From: Lactarius indigo
Lineage: Eukaryota; Basidiomycota; Agaricomycetes; Russulales; Russulaceae
NCBI GenBank assembly: GCA_025766275.1
Contig: JAFKAC010000021.1
Location: forward strand, 744,001-808,000
Length of the DNA stretch: 64,000 nucleotides
Direction of reading: 5' to 3'
Shown here: positions 10,695 through 22,346 of the stretch, piece after piece
Layout of the letters: the number at the start of each line of letters is the position of its first letter
Position numbering within the stretch: position 1 is the stretch's first letter
The notes under the pieces: model-generated
Databases searched by the model: none
Seen by the model: the letters and a program-made list of their open reading frames with translations, nothing else
What the model was told of the DNA's origin: nothing
Program-made: the position numbers and the translations under genes

Positions 10695-12303
10695 GTGGCT
10701 AGCATCAGTGTCACCTTTGAATCAGACAACAATTGGACTCCAGTCACAACCAGAACACAAGAAAACCTCCCACACCACGTTAAAAGCAGTCAATTAGGAA
10801 GGGGAGCTCGCTGGGCCACAACACCAAACAGACCACCTTGTTACAAGTGCCTCTTCAAAGGCGAACTCAGACCAGTAGAATTCATCAACAACAACTGGTA
10901 CATCCTCTGATACTTTCAGAACACATACCACACCAGAGCCATAAACATCACACCACAAAGATTTGCTGAAGGACTAGGCTGGTGGAATGAAGAAGATGAA
11001 CAGAACCCAGAAACACCCACACAACAATCATCCTCAGCACCAAGAAACACCAGGGGAACATATGGACTACAACAAGACTCCTCAGGAGAAGAACCCAGCT
11101 CAGACGAAGCAGAATCACACTCAGAACCATCTCACTCCTCAGAACACTGCTTAGACATCACAGTACCCACACAAGCTTTGTCACAAGCCAGCCCCACCAT
11201 CCCTAGCAGAAGAAGGATTCCCAGCCCCACTACCACCAATCAGATTACCTTCCCCAGTCGAACCACCCCAGATTCCCATCACACCACAACCAACACCCAT
11301 CATGTCAGCTGTAAACACCACAAGCACTGGCACAGGTACTGGCTCAAGTGCCAGAACAGGGGGAACACCAACAACGAGCTCAGGAGGACTCAAAGGAGTA
11401 CCCCCTACTCTGTTCACCGGAGATAGAACAGAGAGTGGTCAGTTCAAAAGAGAACTACTGTGATACATCAAATTAAACAGTGAAAATGAACTTATCAAAG
11501 AACCTTATGCACGAGTACTATTCACCCTTACGATGTTCAAGGGACCTGGGGTACAACTATGGGTCAACCAAACCGAAGATGACATGGAAGTGGCACTAGC
11601 AGACCCCACCAAAGCCCTCACCAAAAACAGCAAAGACCTTTGGGATGGTGTTCTTGACACCTTCGACAGAGACTGGACCGACACCCTAAACAAAGAAAGA
11701 GCCTATCAGAAGCTCATCAATCTGACAATGCAGGGTGGAGCACTGGACAGCTACATCCTTGACTTCAAACACCTTGCAGGAATAGCAGGATGGGCAAGAG
11801 ATGCCCCTGGAACAGTAGAATTCTTCAAAAGAGGACTACCCACAGGACTGTATTGCACTTGCCTCATGTGAACCACTATTCCAAACACCATGGACAAATG
11901 GCAAACCACTGCCAGAGCAGAGCACCAACGCTGGAAGCTGCTAAAAGCCAGACCAGGAAACAGAAACCCAGGGCTGACCCAGAATGTCCACCAAGGACAA
12001 CCAAAGCAAGACCCAAATGCAATGGATGTAGATGCCACTACCTCCACCCCCTTTAAGAAGCTTACTGAAGAAGAAAAGAAAGCCCTCATGAAAGAAGGAT
12101 GCTGCTTCAAGTGCAGACAACAAGGACACATGGCTAGGAACTGTCAACAACAAACACCACCAACCAAACCAAAGCCAGAGCCACAGACACCCAAGAAGTG
12201 GACACTGCACCCCCATACACCCCAGAAGCAAGCACCTCATCAGTGGCTGCTACCACAACCGAAGACAAAGTCTGACAGGCCCATGCACTTGTCCAAGGCA
12301 TGA
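10695..12303 (+). pseudogene. Gag of the plus-strand Gypsy element, decayed
   Basis: The frame opens at GTG 10695 (ASISVTFESDNNWTPV) with no ATG nearby. The capsid core is at 11416-11868 (LTMFKGPGVQLWVNQ, DLWDGVLDTFDRDW, AWARDAPGTVEFFKRGLP). A frameshift near 11860 moves the rest to another frame, where 11890-12303 carries the CCHC knuckle CFKCRQQGHMARNC. In-frame TGA codons at 10908-10910 and near 11461 sit where CGA (Arg) is expected. Overall build matches the gag of the chromovirus at 41.7-43.4 kb, but the sequences are clearly different families. Confidence 0.85.
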
Positions 12304-12361
12304 CTGAGGACAAAAAGAGACGCTACTATGCCCTAGACCAGGGTTTTTGTGATGCCGACCT

Positions 12362-15204
12362 GTGAGAGCTGACAGGGAGGCCAATTCAATGTACAGTGTT
12401 CATGATAGTGCTATGACAATCAAAGTTCTTGTTTGCCTTTACTACAAAGAAGCTTGCATAAATGTGCTGCTAGACAGCGGTGCAACAGACAACCTGATCA
12501 ACCGAAATCTAATCCAAAAACTTGGGTTAGGAACCACCCCTTTAAAACCACCCAGATTGGTCTGAAATGTAGATGGATCATTGAACAAAGACAGCACCAT
12601 GATGGAAACATGCCAGCTATGGATAAAAAGAGGAGAAGAGGAAGCTCCTTTCCAATTCTTTGTAACCAGTCTGGGAGAAGACAGAATGATCTTCGGATAC
12701 CCCTGGTTTGAACACAAAAACCTGGACATAGACTGGAAGAAACAAGAGCTGAAAGGAGAAGCAGTTACCATCCTGACAGGAGGGTATTGCTTCTGAAGAA
12801 AGTGACACCAAGAAGCTAAAGCGGCAGCAACCAAAACAACCTTTGACCCAGTAAAAGAAACTGCAATCCCAGAAGAATACCAGTGCCACAACAAAGTATT
12901 CTCAGACGAAGAAGCACAGTGCTTTCCCCCAGAAAGAGAAGATCATCCCATCACACTGTGCCCAGATGCGCCTAACAAGATCAATTGCAAAATCTACCCC
13001 TTGACTCCAGAAGAAGACAAAGAGTTAAAGGCATATCTTGACGAAAACATAGCAAAAGGATACATCTACAAAGGAAGCTCCCCCTACGCTTCCTCCTTCT
13101 TCTTTAGAAAGAAAACAGATGGAGGGTTGTGCCCCATCCTTGACTACAGACCCCTAAACACTTGGACAATAAAAGACACTTACCCACTACCCCTCATCTC
13201 CGACATCTTGACCAACTTGAATGGGAAAACACTGTTCTCAAAGTTCAACATCAGATGGGGGTACCATAACATTTGTATAAAGGAAGAAGACCAGTGGAAG
13301 GCAGCCTTCAAAACACCAAGGGGACTGTTCATTCCTCAAGTAATGACCTTTGGCCTCACAAATGTGCCAGCCACCTTTGCAAGAACCATGAGCAGAATAC
13401 TCTGACCACTCATGGACAAATACCCCAGAGAACTATTTGTGTACATGGACGATGTCCTGATAGCCACAGAAGAAGACACAGAGTGCCACAGACAAATTGT
13501 ACACAAGTTCTTGGAAATCTGCGAAAAGGAGTCTTACTTCCTCAAAGCATCGAAATGTGTGTTTGAACAAAGAAAGATCCACTACCTAGGCATTGTCATC
13601 AACGGGTCTCAGATCAAAATCGACCCGAAGAAGGTGGAAGGACTAAAGGACTGGCCAAGGGACATCAAGTCAGTCAAACAAGCAAGAAGTGTGTTGGGGA
13701 CACTAAGCTATCAGTGACCCTTCATCCCCAACTTCACTCACTTAGCCAGACCCATCACAGACACAATAAAGACGTCAGAAGGACCCTTCAGATGGACAGA
13801 AGAAGCAGCAGAAGCCCTAGAAACGCTCATCACGCTTGTGTGCAAAGACCCTATCTTATGTCAACCAGATATGAATAAACCCTTCGAACTAGAAGTAGAT
13901 GCCTCCGCCTTCGCCACAGGGGCAATCCTAACACAAAGAGACAACTGAAACAAACCACAAGCTGTGGGATACTTCTCCAAATCATTTTCAGAAGCAGAGC
14001 GCAACTATGACATCCATGACAGAGAACTCCTGGTGGTAATTAGAGGACTAGAACACTGGAGACACCTTCTTTTAGGGTCCCCCCACGAAATCACAGTGTT
14101 TACAGACCACAAAAACCTAGAATACTATCACCACCCTCAACAAATCAATAGGAGAGTGGCATGTTACATCCCCAGACTTGCAGACTATCACATCAAACTT
14201 CACCACAAACCCAGACCCCAGAACCATGCAGATGCTCTGTCAAGATGCCCCAACCATGACACTGGAGCAGGAGATAACACCGATGTAGTGGTCCTGACCC
14301 CAACTATCTTTGCAAACTCCGCTCTCTCCATAAGGATAGATGACCAGGTCATGGCACACCAACTAGACCACCAAGACACTCTAGACGAGTGGGCAGCACC
14401 CTTCCACCTAGTAAAACAAGGCAAACACTGGTGGAAAGGCGACAGATTGGTGGTTGTGGACAACACACCGCTAAAGAAGGGGGTAATTTCCCTGTTTCAC
14501 AATACAAAAACAGCTGGACACCCTGGAATAACAAAGACCTTGTGGTTGGTGTCACAAGACTTCTGGTGGCCAAACATGAAAGACGACATATCCGCATATG
14601 TAAAGGGCTGTGCCACATGCCAATCAAACAAGAACTTCCCTGGAAACCTGAAACCACCAATATTCCCCATCAAGACTAACCCAGAAGCACTCCCTTTGAA
14701 ACCATCACCCTAGACTTCATCACAAAACTACCCCAATCAGAAGACAATGACACAATTCTCACCATCATGGATCATGACTGTTCCAAAGCAGCCTTCTTTA
14801 TCCCATGTAGCGAAACAATAGATGCAGAAGGAGTGGCAAAACTCTATGCCAAAACCATTCTGCCACACTATGGACTACCAAGAAGAGTCATCTCCGATAG
14901 AGACCCCAGATTCACAGCAAAGTTCATCAAGGAACTATGCAGAGTGCTCAACATAGAACAAAACATCAGCACAGCATACCACCCACAAACAGATGGACAA
15001 TCAGAATGAACAAACCAGTGGTTAGAGCAGTACCTCTGAATGTTCATAAATCACCAACAAGACAACTGGACGGAGCTACTACCACTGGCACAGTACACCC
15101 ACAACTCTTGGCCAAGTGCAACCACTAAGAAGGCACCCTACGAGTTAATTCTCAGATACATCCCAAGAGTACACCAACCAGCACTGGAACTGGGAATTGA
15201 TCTT
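12362..15204 (+). pseudogene. Pol (protease, RT, RNase H, integrase) of the plus-strand Gypsy element, decayed and truncated
   Basis: Protease LLDSGATDN near 12470. Reverse transcriptase 13001-13717 with KGYIYKGSSPYASSFFF, FSKFNIRWGYHNI and the YMDD box (FVYMDDVLIA); the Asp expected in FSKFDI is Asn here. RNase H 13870-14240 (FELEVDASA, FTDHKNLEYY, HADALSRC). Integrase zinc finger 14490-14640 (HPGI, GCATCQSNK) and core 14710-15204 (LDFITKLPQS, VISDRDPRFTAKF, STAYHPQTDGQSE). TGA stops at 12563, 12794, 12803, 13403, 13715, 13946, 15007 and near 15037, all plausible CGA or TGG decay, plus a frameshift near 14700. Homology ends inside the integrase core. Confidence 0.9.
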
Positions 15205-15208
15205 TAAG

Positions 15209-15690
15209 TGAAAAATCTTGAAAAAAAACCTGAATTAGACTCAAAGATTTTTCATGATCCACACTTGTAAAAACATGTAATCAGATTTTAACTCTTTTTA
15301 GAATCTTGACTACAGAACAATCGTGGAAAAGCTTAGAGTTTGTGGAGACTTCAAAGAGTTAAAGTCTGAATACATGATGCAGCCACAAAAAATTGATATC
15401 TACAGTTAAAGTCTAGCCACAATTCCTGACTGAGAAACAAATCTTAGATGAACTTTAACTATTTGTCTGTCATGCATGTCATGCATTTTTTTTGAAGCAC
15501 ATCTGCCACCAAGATCCATGGAAGACTTATTGTATTTTTATGTGTACGAACTTTGGGTTTGTGTAAGTGCATGATTAGACCTAGAGTTAAAGTTTACAGA
15601 TCACATGACAGTTGCACCACCAAGTGCATGTCATAGATATACAACCCCCAGCAACAAAATTTATTTCGGGATGATACTATAGTGGGTACA
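15209..15690. other. AT-rich non-coding stretch
   Basis: Nothing recognised. Short motifs such as AGAGTTAAAGT recur loosely. No LTR matching the Gypsy element on the left is present. Confidence 0.4.
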
Positions 15691-17080
15691 TTTCAAGTTT
15701 TGAAAGTAGACAGCATCCTTTAGTACGTTGGTTGTTGTGTGTCGGTCTGGGGTATGGGTATCATTCACGGTGTGTCTGTGACTTACTGTGTATGGCATCT
15801 GAGTGTCAGAGCATCACCAGATTGGTGGTGCATTAGTGTTAGTCTGTCGGTACATCTACATTGGCCCACACTCTGACTGTCAAGTCTGTCAGTCTGTCAG
15901 TATGTCAGTCAGTCTGTCAGTTGGGTTGGTACATCAGAGTGTTGGTACGTCAGAGTGTTGGTACGTCAGAGTGTTGGTACGTCAGAGTGTTGGTACATCG
16001 GTCTGTTGGAGTGTTGGTATGTCGGTCTGTCAGTTGACACTTTGATGTACGTCAGTCTGTCAGTCTGTTGGTAGGTTGGTGCATCTGTACCATACGTTGG
16101 TGTGTCTATTTGTTCGTGCATCAGTGTGTCAGCATGTGCACTAATTTGTTGCATTGGTCGCTGTGTTGGTATGTCAGAGCATCGGTGTGTTAGTATGTCG
16201 GAGTGTTGGAGCATCAGTCAAAACTCCAATGTATGTCAGTCTGTATGTGGTGTATCTGAACATCCATGCGTCAGTTTGTCGGTGTGCCCGTGCATATGTC
16301 TGTACATTGGTGTGTCAGTACATCAGAGCATCAGGTCTGTTGGTATGTCAGTCAGTTGGTTGACACTCTGACACACATCAGTCAGTTCGTCAGTGCTATG
16401 ACATACATGGGTCAGTTGGCTGATGATCTGACAAATGGCAGTCTGTTGGTACATCAGAGTGTCTGGTATGTCGGTACATCGGTCAGTCGGTCGGCACTCC
16501 AACATATGTCAGTCCAATTGTTGATGCTCTGACATGTCGGACCACTGGTTGATGCTTCAACATACGTCAGTCAGTTGGCCGATGCTCTAATGCATGTTGG
16601 TCTGTCAATACATCTGTAAGTTAGTGCACCCATGCATCTGTGTGCTGGTATGCAGAGCATCAGGTCAGTCGATACATCAGTCAGTTGACGCTCCGAGGTA
16701 AATCACTTGGTCAACCAAGGCTCTGATCTACGTCAGTCAGTTGGTGCGTCTGTGTCAGTGTGTCTGCATGTCCAAGTGTCGGCCGGCCAGTACAATATAT
16801 GTCTCTGTGTTGGTCTGCTGGTGTGCATTGGTTTGTCTGAGGGTGTGTTGGTAGGTCAGAGTGTCAGTCAGTCAGTTGACGCACCGACCTACATTGGTCA
16901 GTCGGTATGTCCATACATCGGGTGTATCTGTAAGTTGGTTTGTGCACATTGGTGCGTCTGTCAGAGTCAGTGTGTTGTTTTCATGCATATGCGTCAGTGA
17001 GTCGATGTACATGGGTCGGTGAATTGGTGAGTGTACCTCAGTGACTTGATGAGTTGGTGACTTTTGCTAATGTCGGATGA
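15690..17080. repeat. Degenerate satellite built of GTCAGT / GTTGGTA words
   Basis: About 1.4 kb of imperfect tandem sequence made of short words such as GTCAGTCTGT, GTTGGTAC and CATCAGAGTGTTGG. The clearest array is a 16 bp unit (GGTACGTCAGAGTGTT) repeated about five times at 15930-16005. Open frames here are by-products of the repeat: no stop words occur in some phases, and the translated runs are Val/Ser/Cys-rich on the plus strand and Thr/Asp/Gln-rich on the other. Confidence 0.75.
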
Positions 17081-18600
17081 GTCTATTTGTCATCAGAGGG
17101 TGTATCTCACCAAAACTATCAGGTGGCCACATCATTGAGCTGGACTGAGTGTGGGGTCATCAGCAATATGAGTTCACATTGAGCACAGATAAATGACCTA
17201 CATTCCGCAAATTCCAAAATGGCTTCTCAAGATTCTTGAAGTGACACGTCATGTCTGCAAGACTCACAGCAGTCCAGAAATGCTGTTACTTGAGGCGCAG
17301 CTCCTTCCTAACTATCACCTATCAGTGCCTGTACAACACATAACATAGAGTGTAGCATACACGAAGTATGGCTGTTCGGATGGAGAGCAGATGGATTGCA
17401 GCTGTTGAGTCATAATTGCCGGTTACAGTGATAAAAGTCCGGCAGAGACTATTAATGCTCCTGGTACTGTAGCCGGGAGTCATGACATCATATGCAACCG
17501 CGTAGAGGGCAGCTACAATAAAGTGATGGATGTAGATGAGTATGACACCGGGTGTGAGTGAGGAGAAAAAGAGGTGGAGCTTGGCATGTGTCACTGGAGC
17601 CACGGCCATGCTGTTGGTCACGTGGTACCAGATTGCAGTAATCTGAAGTGTGTTCAATTTATAGAAACGTGTGCTCTCCCTCCCGAAGGTGGAGGAGTGG
17701 TAGGAGAGGGGAAGTTGGGATAGGGATAAGCGTGCATACTGTGAACATGTTAACGCATCACCATGCGATGGATGTGGAGCCCCATAGCGCTCTTCAAGCA
17801 CTCTTGGTTGTCAAGTTGACCCCATCTGGACAACGAATCGTGAGAACAGAAAATTCCCCCGTTTGAGTGGAAGAATGTATTGCAATCAATGGAGTACTCA
17901 CATGCATTGAATGCAAAGCAGTAAAAACTGTCAGGGAGAAAACATGCGCTGGCAGGAGAGGAGCAACAATGCGCAAAAAGTCATCCGACAATGAACCATG
18001 AGAACAGAGAATTCCCCGATTGAGTGGTAACGACGAAGATGTTACCACAAAGTACTGAGGCACCCTGAATGTGTGGGAGGAAAAAAGGGAGAGGGAGAAA
18101 AAACGTAAGCAGTGATAGCAATGAAGTGAAGTCCCTTGAAGAGAGTTATTGGACAACCAGCAAAGAGAGTGAATAGAGGTGACATATGATGAAAACATCA
18201 AACAGCTCACAGCAGACCACGACAAGTGAAAACAGAATGAAGAGATCAAACAGTGTAAGAGCAATGATAGCAGAGTGACGACAGAAGACTACAATGAAGG
18301 ACAGGGTGATCAGTCTTAATGAGGCAAACATATCTGTCAGCATATCTGTCAGCAAAAAAGTTGTTGAAGATTATATTATTGTATATTGATTGTGTCGCAT
18401 TCCAGGGGCCAGGGACATCCTATCTTCTTCCTTCCCATGACTATATCCTATATTTACAAGTAGCTAGCTGTGCTTTATATTAATGTTTGAGTCTGAGGAC
18501 TCGATAATGAGACAAAAATTAGGCTATAGTAAGTTCCGGCTCCATCTGTGTAGCTAGCAAGATTGCCTCTTGGATGTATAGCACGCATGTGAGTAGTAGT
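17081..18600. other. Non-coding stretch with one short direct repeat
   Basis: No gene supported. A roughly 30 bp direct repeat (GTGAGAACAGAAAATTCCCC-type) occurs near 17837 and 17997, about 160 bases apart. The longest frames have no recognisable domain. Confidence 0.4.
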
Positions 18601-18605
18601 GTAGC

Positions 18606-18652
18606 CTGATGAACAGTACAGATGGAGAGCATACTCACAGTGACAAGGATGA
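18606..18652 (-). repeat. Terminal fragment of LTR-X
   Basis: TGATGAACAG...ACTCACAGTGACAAGGATGACT matches the outer 45-50 bases of the LTR-X copies at 26038-26646 and 32377-32983 (the latter inverted). The homology stops at the point where the AGTCA-array element begins. Confidence 0.7.
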
Positions 18653-19260
18653 CTCTCAGTAAAAAAGATAAGTCACACAAAGTCACACAAAGTCAGCTCA
18701 AAGTCAATGACTTTTCACTTGACTGATGTCCTATTTTAGTGACTTCAAAAGTCAGGAAAAAGTCACAAAAAAGTCAGGCTAAGGTCAATGTATAGTCACT
18801 TGGTAGTCAATGACTTTTCATTGACTTTTTGTTGACTGATGTCCTATTTTTTCGACTTTGAATTGACTGCTGAAGTTAAGTGCAAGTCATTAACTAAGAA
18901 CTGACTTTGTTTGACTTTTAATTGACTTTTCAAAGTCAATTGGCAGTCAACAAAAAAAGTTGCACAAAAGTCAACAAAAAGTCAATGACTTTTTATTGAC
19001 TATGGAAGTCAATTTCCAGTCATTCAAAAGTCAATAAAAAGTCGTTGACTAAGAACTGACTTTGTTTGACTTTTAATTGACTTTCAAAGTCAATTAACAG
19101 TCAACATAAAAGTCACACAAAAGTCACACAAAAGTCGAACAAAAGTCACCAATATTATTGACTACAGACTGACTTTTAGCTGACTTTGAGCCAACTCCCA
19201 AAGTCAATCAGCAGTCAAGTAAAAGTCAGTTTAAAGTCACACATTAATCACGAGAGAAAT
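18651..19260. mobile_element. AGTCA-array element inserted in LTR-X, left part
   Basis: Starts CTCAGTAAAAAAGATAAGTC, then about 600 bp dominated by AAAGTCA / TTGACTTT words in both orientations, including the phrase TTGACTGATGTCCTATTTT. The right-hand part of the same kind of element is at 30085-30303 and ends in the inverted sequence of CTCAGTAAAAAGG. It has no coding capacity, so it looks like a non-autonomous inverted-repeat element or a transposed satellite. The right end here is not defined. Confidence 0.6.
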
Positions 19261-19429
19261 TCCAACAGCAAAAAAGATATATTTTTTTTGTGACAAACAG
19301 GCCCACCGCCGCAAACAATACAAGAGCTTTGATTTAAAAGATGGGCGCTATGCAGCAGCCTTTGCGTTGTGCTTTGATTTGCACTGGAGAACATTAGCCA
19401 CAATATATATTGACATATGTGTGACTTAC

Positions 19430-22018
19430 CTCATTGACAATGCTCTCGATGTCCTCTTTAGAGGGCTGTTCTGACTTTGGCGCTCCTGCAATTGCCTTGA
19501 TAAGGTCTGTGAAAACATATTAGCAAAGAGGGGAAGGAAGGGGAGGAGGGGAGGAGAGGCAACGTTCCTCTTCTCGTAGGCCGCTTCCCTTGCAACTTGA
19601 TCTTGTGCTCATCGACCCACTGCATGAGCTCGTCACGCTGAAGGTCTTGGAGGTGTGAGTGGGACTCGTTGTCGTTGGCTGAGCCCTAAAATAAATGAAT
19701 CATCAGTGATATGTGGTGGCAATGGAAGACATACCTCAGACGATGAAGTTGCCTTTCCACCTGGATCCTGGGTGCCCCATCTTGGGCTCTTGTGCCTGGG
19801 GTCATCCTCAACAGGGCTCGCCAAACGCGACTTGAGTTGCGACTGAGTAGCCATGTCATCATCCGTTGTCGCGGAACGGGTGTCCTTGGCTTTGGCTGCC
19901 CATGTCGACAGGGCCTTGGCACGTGACGTTGTGTTGGAACATGACAATTTGGGGGAGGGAGGTTCAGGAGTTGAGGTCTGGAAAGGGGTGACGCATGGTA
20001 ACTGTGAGAAGAAACAGTACTCACCAGCTGGGAGGCCACGCCAGGTCGAACGAGAGACATAAAAGCTGGGTGAGGGGAAGGAGGTTGGCGACCTACAAAG
20101 TAATTAGGTCAGTAGGTCAGGCTGTATATGCGAATATTCTCACTCACCTGTATTGGGACCTATTGACGTCCCACTGGTACCCTCGTCGGATTTTGAGCGT
20201 TTCCCAGTTCACCATGGAGGGCTGAGATCGCGCCTACGCTTAGCCTTGGGGCCAGCCCTGCTCGATGACTCTGGCTCTGAGGGTAGCTGTACGGAAGCTA
20301 CACGGGGATGAGGATGGGGGGACCTGAAAGAGGCACGATGAGGGGACAGCTGTGAAAGGCGGGAAGGGGCAACACTGGAAGAAGCGGGAGAGCGTGAAGT
20401 GGGGGAAGGCAAGGCACAGGAAGAAGTACTGACGCGGCTGGAAGGAGGGATGCAGGAAGATTCCGCGATGCTAGGAGTTGATGGACGGGAAGGAGGTACA
20501 GAATGTGAGTGGTCCGAAGGGCAATCCATCACCGACCCGAGGACTATATCGGCCTTCCAGTTGGTGCTGCACAGTGAGAGGAGTGGAGCCAAATGTTCAA
20601 GTGCTTCAACAGCTTGAGCCCACTCGCTGGAAAAGTTGTGCTTGAGGAACCCTTTCTTGTGCATCTTGTCGGCAACGGCGCAGGGATCATGCCTCAGTGG
20701 CTCCAGGTGGGTGCGGACAATGGTCAGCGTGGTTTGGCGGATCGTTTTCCACTCCCTGTCTGAGAGCATCCTCCCGTCCTCGTGTTGAACCGCATGTTGC
20801 ATGGGGGGTCGGGACATATTGCCAGCAGAAACGCTGACACCAGGATCATTCTTGCAATCGTCCCACGTCCAGATGACGGAGGGCGGATAGCAATCTGGGC
20901 GGGTTGACGGACAAGGGGAAGGTAAAGGGAGCCATGGCAGTGGAGTGCTGGAGGCAACTTGCGAGGCCGACTCGCTCGGACGCAAAGACGAAGCAGCTGA
21001 GCTAATCGCTGGATGTTACGGTACGGACTCATTACGCACTCCGAGTGACTCACGGCCGGTTATGACTATGGTCCGATAGTAGTATTAGTCATGGACACTT
21101 ACATCGTATCAGTCAGCATAGTAGTTCACATGTGATTGTGACTCATGTATGACTCATTCCTAGGATAGCTGTACTAGGGTTCGAGCTAGTTACGCTATTG
21201 GTCTCTTATTGTTCCAGCGGCACTTTAAAGCCTGTGTGTATCTGTATAAGTAGTCGTCTTAGAAGACCAAGAGTCCCCATCTTGGTCTTCTTCAAATCCA
21301 CCTTCTTGACTCGTCTCTTGTCTGCCTTAGTCTTGGACTAAGTGTGCCTCCGCTCCTATCCACCAAGGGATAGTACTCTTCCTCATCTTTGCTGCAGCGT
21401 GTGCCAGCGTGCCCCTGTTCAGCTTGTGTTGGGTTGACACGTAGTCCCCATTCACTTATATTCGCTAAGTTGACTACACCTACTCTAAGTCCAAGTCGGG
21501 CTAACACTGGTGGAGCGTAACACTGGAGCTGACGATGTAAAAAAAAAGATTAGTTGTACAATTACGACGATAAAAAAAAAAAGGCACTTACAGCTTGTCG
21601 CCATTGGGCGCAGGGACAAAGCAAATGAACTGGTGACTGTAGCTAGAGAAGGATGAGGAAAGGATGAGTAAAAAAATATAAAAAAAAAGACAAAACGCAA
21701 CTCACAATTTGCCGACAAAGTACTTTGTCGCAGGCTGAGAAGTTCTTGAAGGTGGCCAACCATATTGACGTATTTCATGAACTCCGGGTTGTGCATGAGT
21801 TCGTCGTGAGTCAGGCGGGTGATGATGTTGATGGGGAGGCCGGAAGGTTGAGAAATCTGAGAGAAAAGAGAGACAGGTGTCGCAGCGGACAACTGGGTAC
21901 TTGCAGTCACAGAAAACATCATGCTCGGGGGGCAAGACTGAGTCACTGACAAGTCCTCCTCGTCCATCTCATCGAAGTCTAAATGAGGCTCGTCAAGATC
22001 ATCCGGAATAGTCGACAT
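19430..22018 (-). pseudogene. Multi-exon gene of unknown function divergent from Tnp2-A, split by a solo LTR
   Basis: Starts at ATG 22018 (MSTIPDDLDEPHLDFDEMDE). Exons 21716-22018, 21642-21592 and from 21528 leftwards join in frame (MATSSP across intron 2). The frame is broken at 21522 by LTR-D and resumes at 21008 in the same phase (AISSAASSLRPSESAS). The body (20209-21008) has a conserved-looking core, EDGRMLSDREWKTIR then FLKHNFSSEWAQAVEAL and LLSLCSTNWKAD, followed by a Ser/Pro-rich tail. Further exons lie at 19633-20060 (acidic/basic, KSRLASPVEDDPRHKS) and about 19430-19600 (LQRDELMQWVDEHKIKLQ). The core resembles the gene at 45604-47802. It stands 330 bp from the oppositely oriented transposase and may be its element partner. 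No known family recognised; exons after 20200 are less certain. Confidence 0.65.
21014..21522. mobile_element. Solo LTR (family LTR-D) inside a gene
   Basis: 509 bp, TGTTACGGTACGG to GAGCGTAACA, with inverted ends TGTTACG/CGTAACA and a perfect 5 bp target duplication CTGGA (21009-21013 and 21523-21527). TATAAGTA near 21247 is a plausible TATA box on the plus strand. It lies within an exon of the minus-strand gene; the frame is continuous when it is removed. Confidence 0.92.
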
Positions 22019-22346
22019 GCAAGAAAAATAGATGGGAAGGGAAGATGGAAGAAGATGGGAATGAGAGGAAGAGGAAAGAGGGAAGAGGGAAGAGGGAAGA
22101 GGAAATGGGGAAGGAAGGAACACGGAAGGTGGGGAGGACGAATGACCGAACAAACAAGTGAGGGAAAAAAAAAACGTAAGTCAATATGAACGTAAGTCAA
22201 TATGTTCGCTTGCTCCTGCCCTGACAAATCGCGGCACGGCCGGCCCAGGGCTTCAAAGACTCGAAACTCGCAACTTGTTATCTGTAGTCCATCAGCAGAT
22301 TGTTTTTGTGCTACCAGGCCTGTATATACACCTTCCCACAACAACA

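Larger units (their letters stand above)
9909..15204 (+). mobile_element. Ty3/Gypsy retrotransposon, one LTR plus gag-pol, 3' end lost
   Basis: One LTR (9909-10487), leader with self-complementary primer-binding site, gag (10695-12303), protease, reverse transcriptase, RNase H and integrase in Gypsy order, then homology stops at about 15204 inside the integrase. No second LTR follows, so the element is truncated. It lies head to head with the older gag remnant to its left. Eleven in-frame stops noted through gag-pol are all TGA, so it is inactive. Confidence 0.88.
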
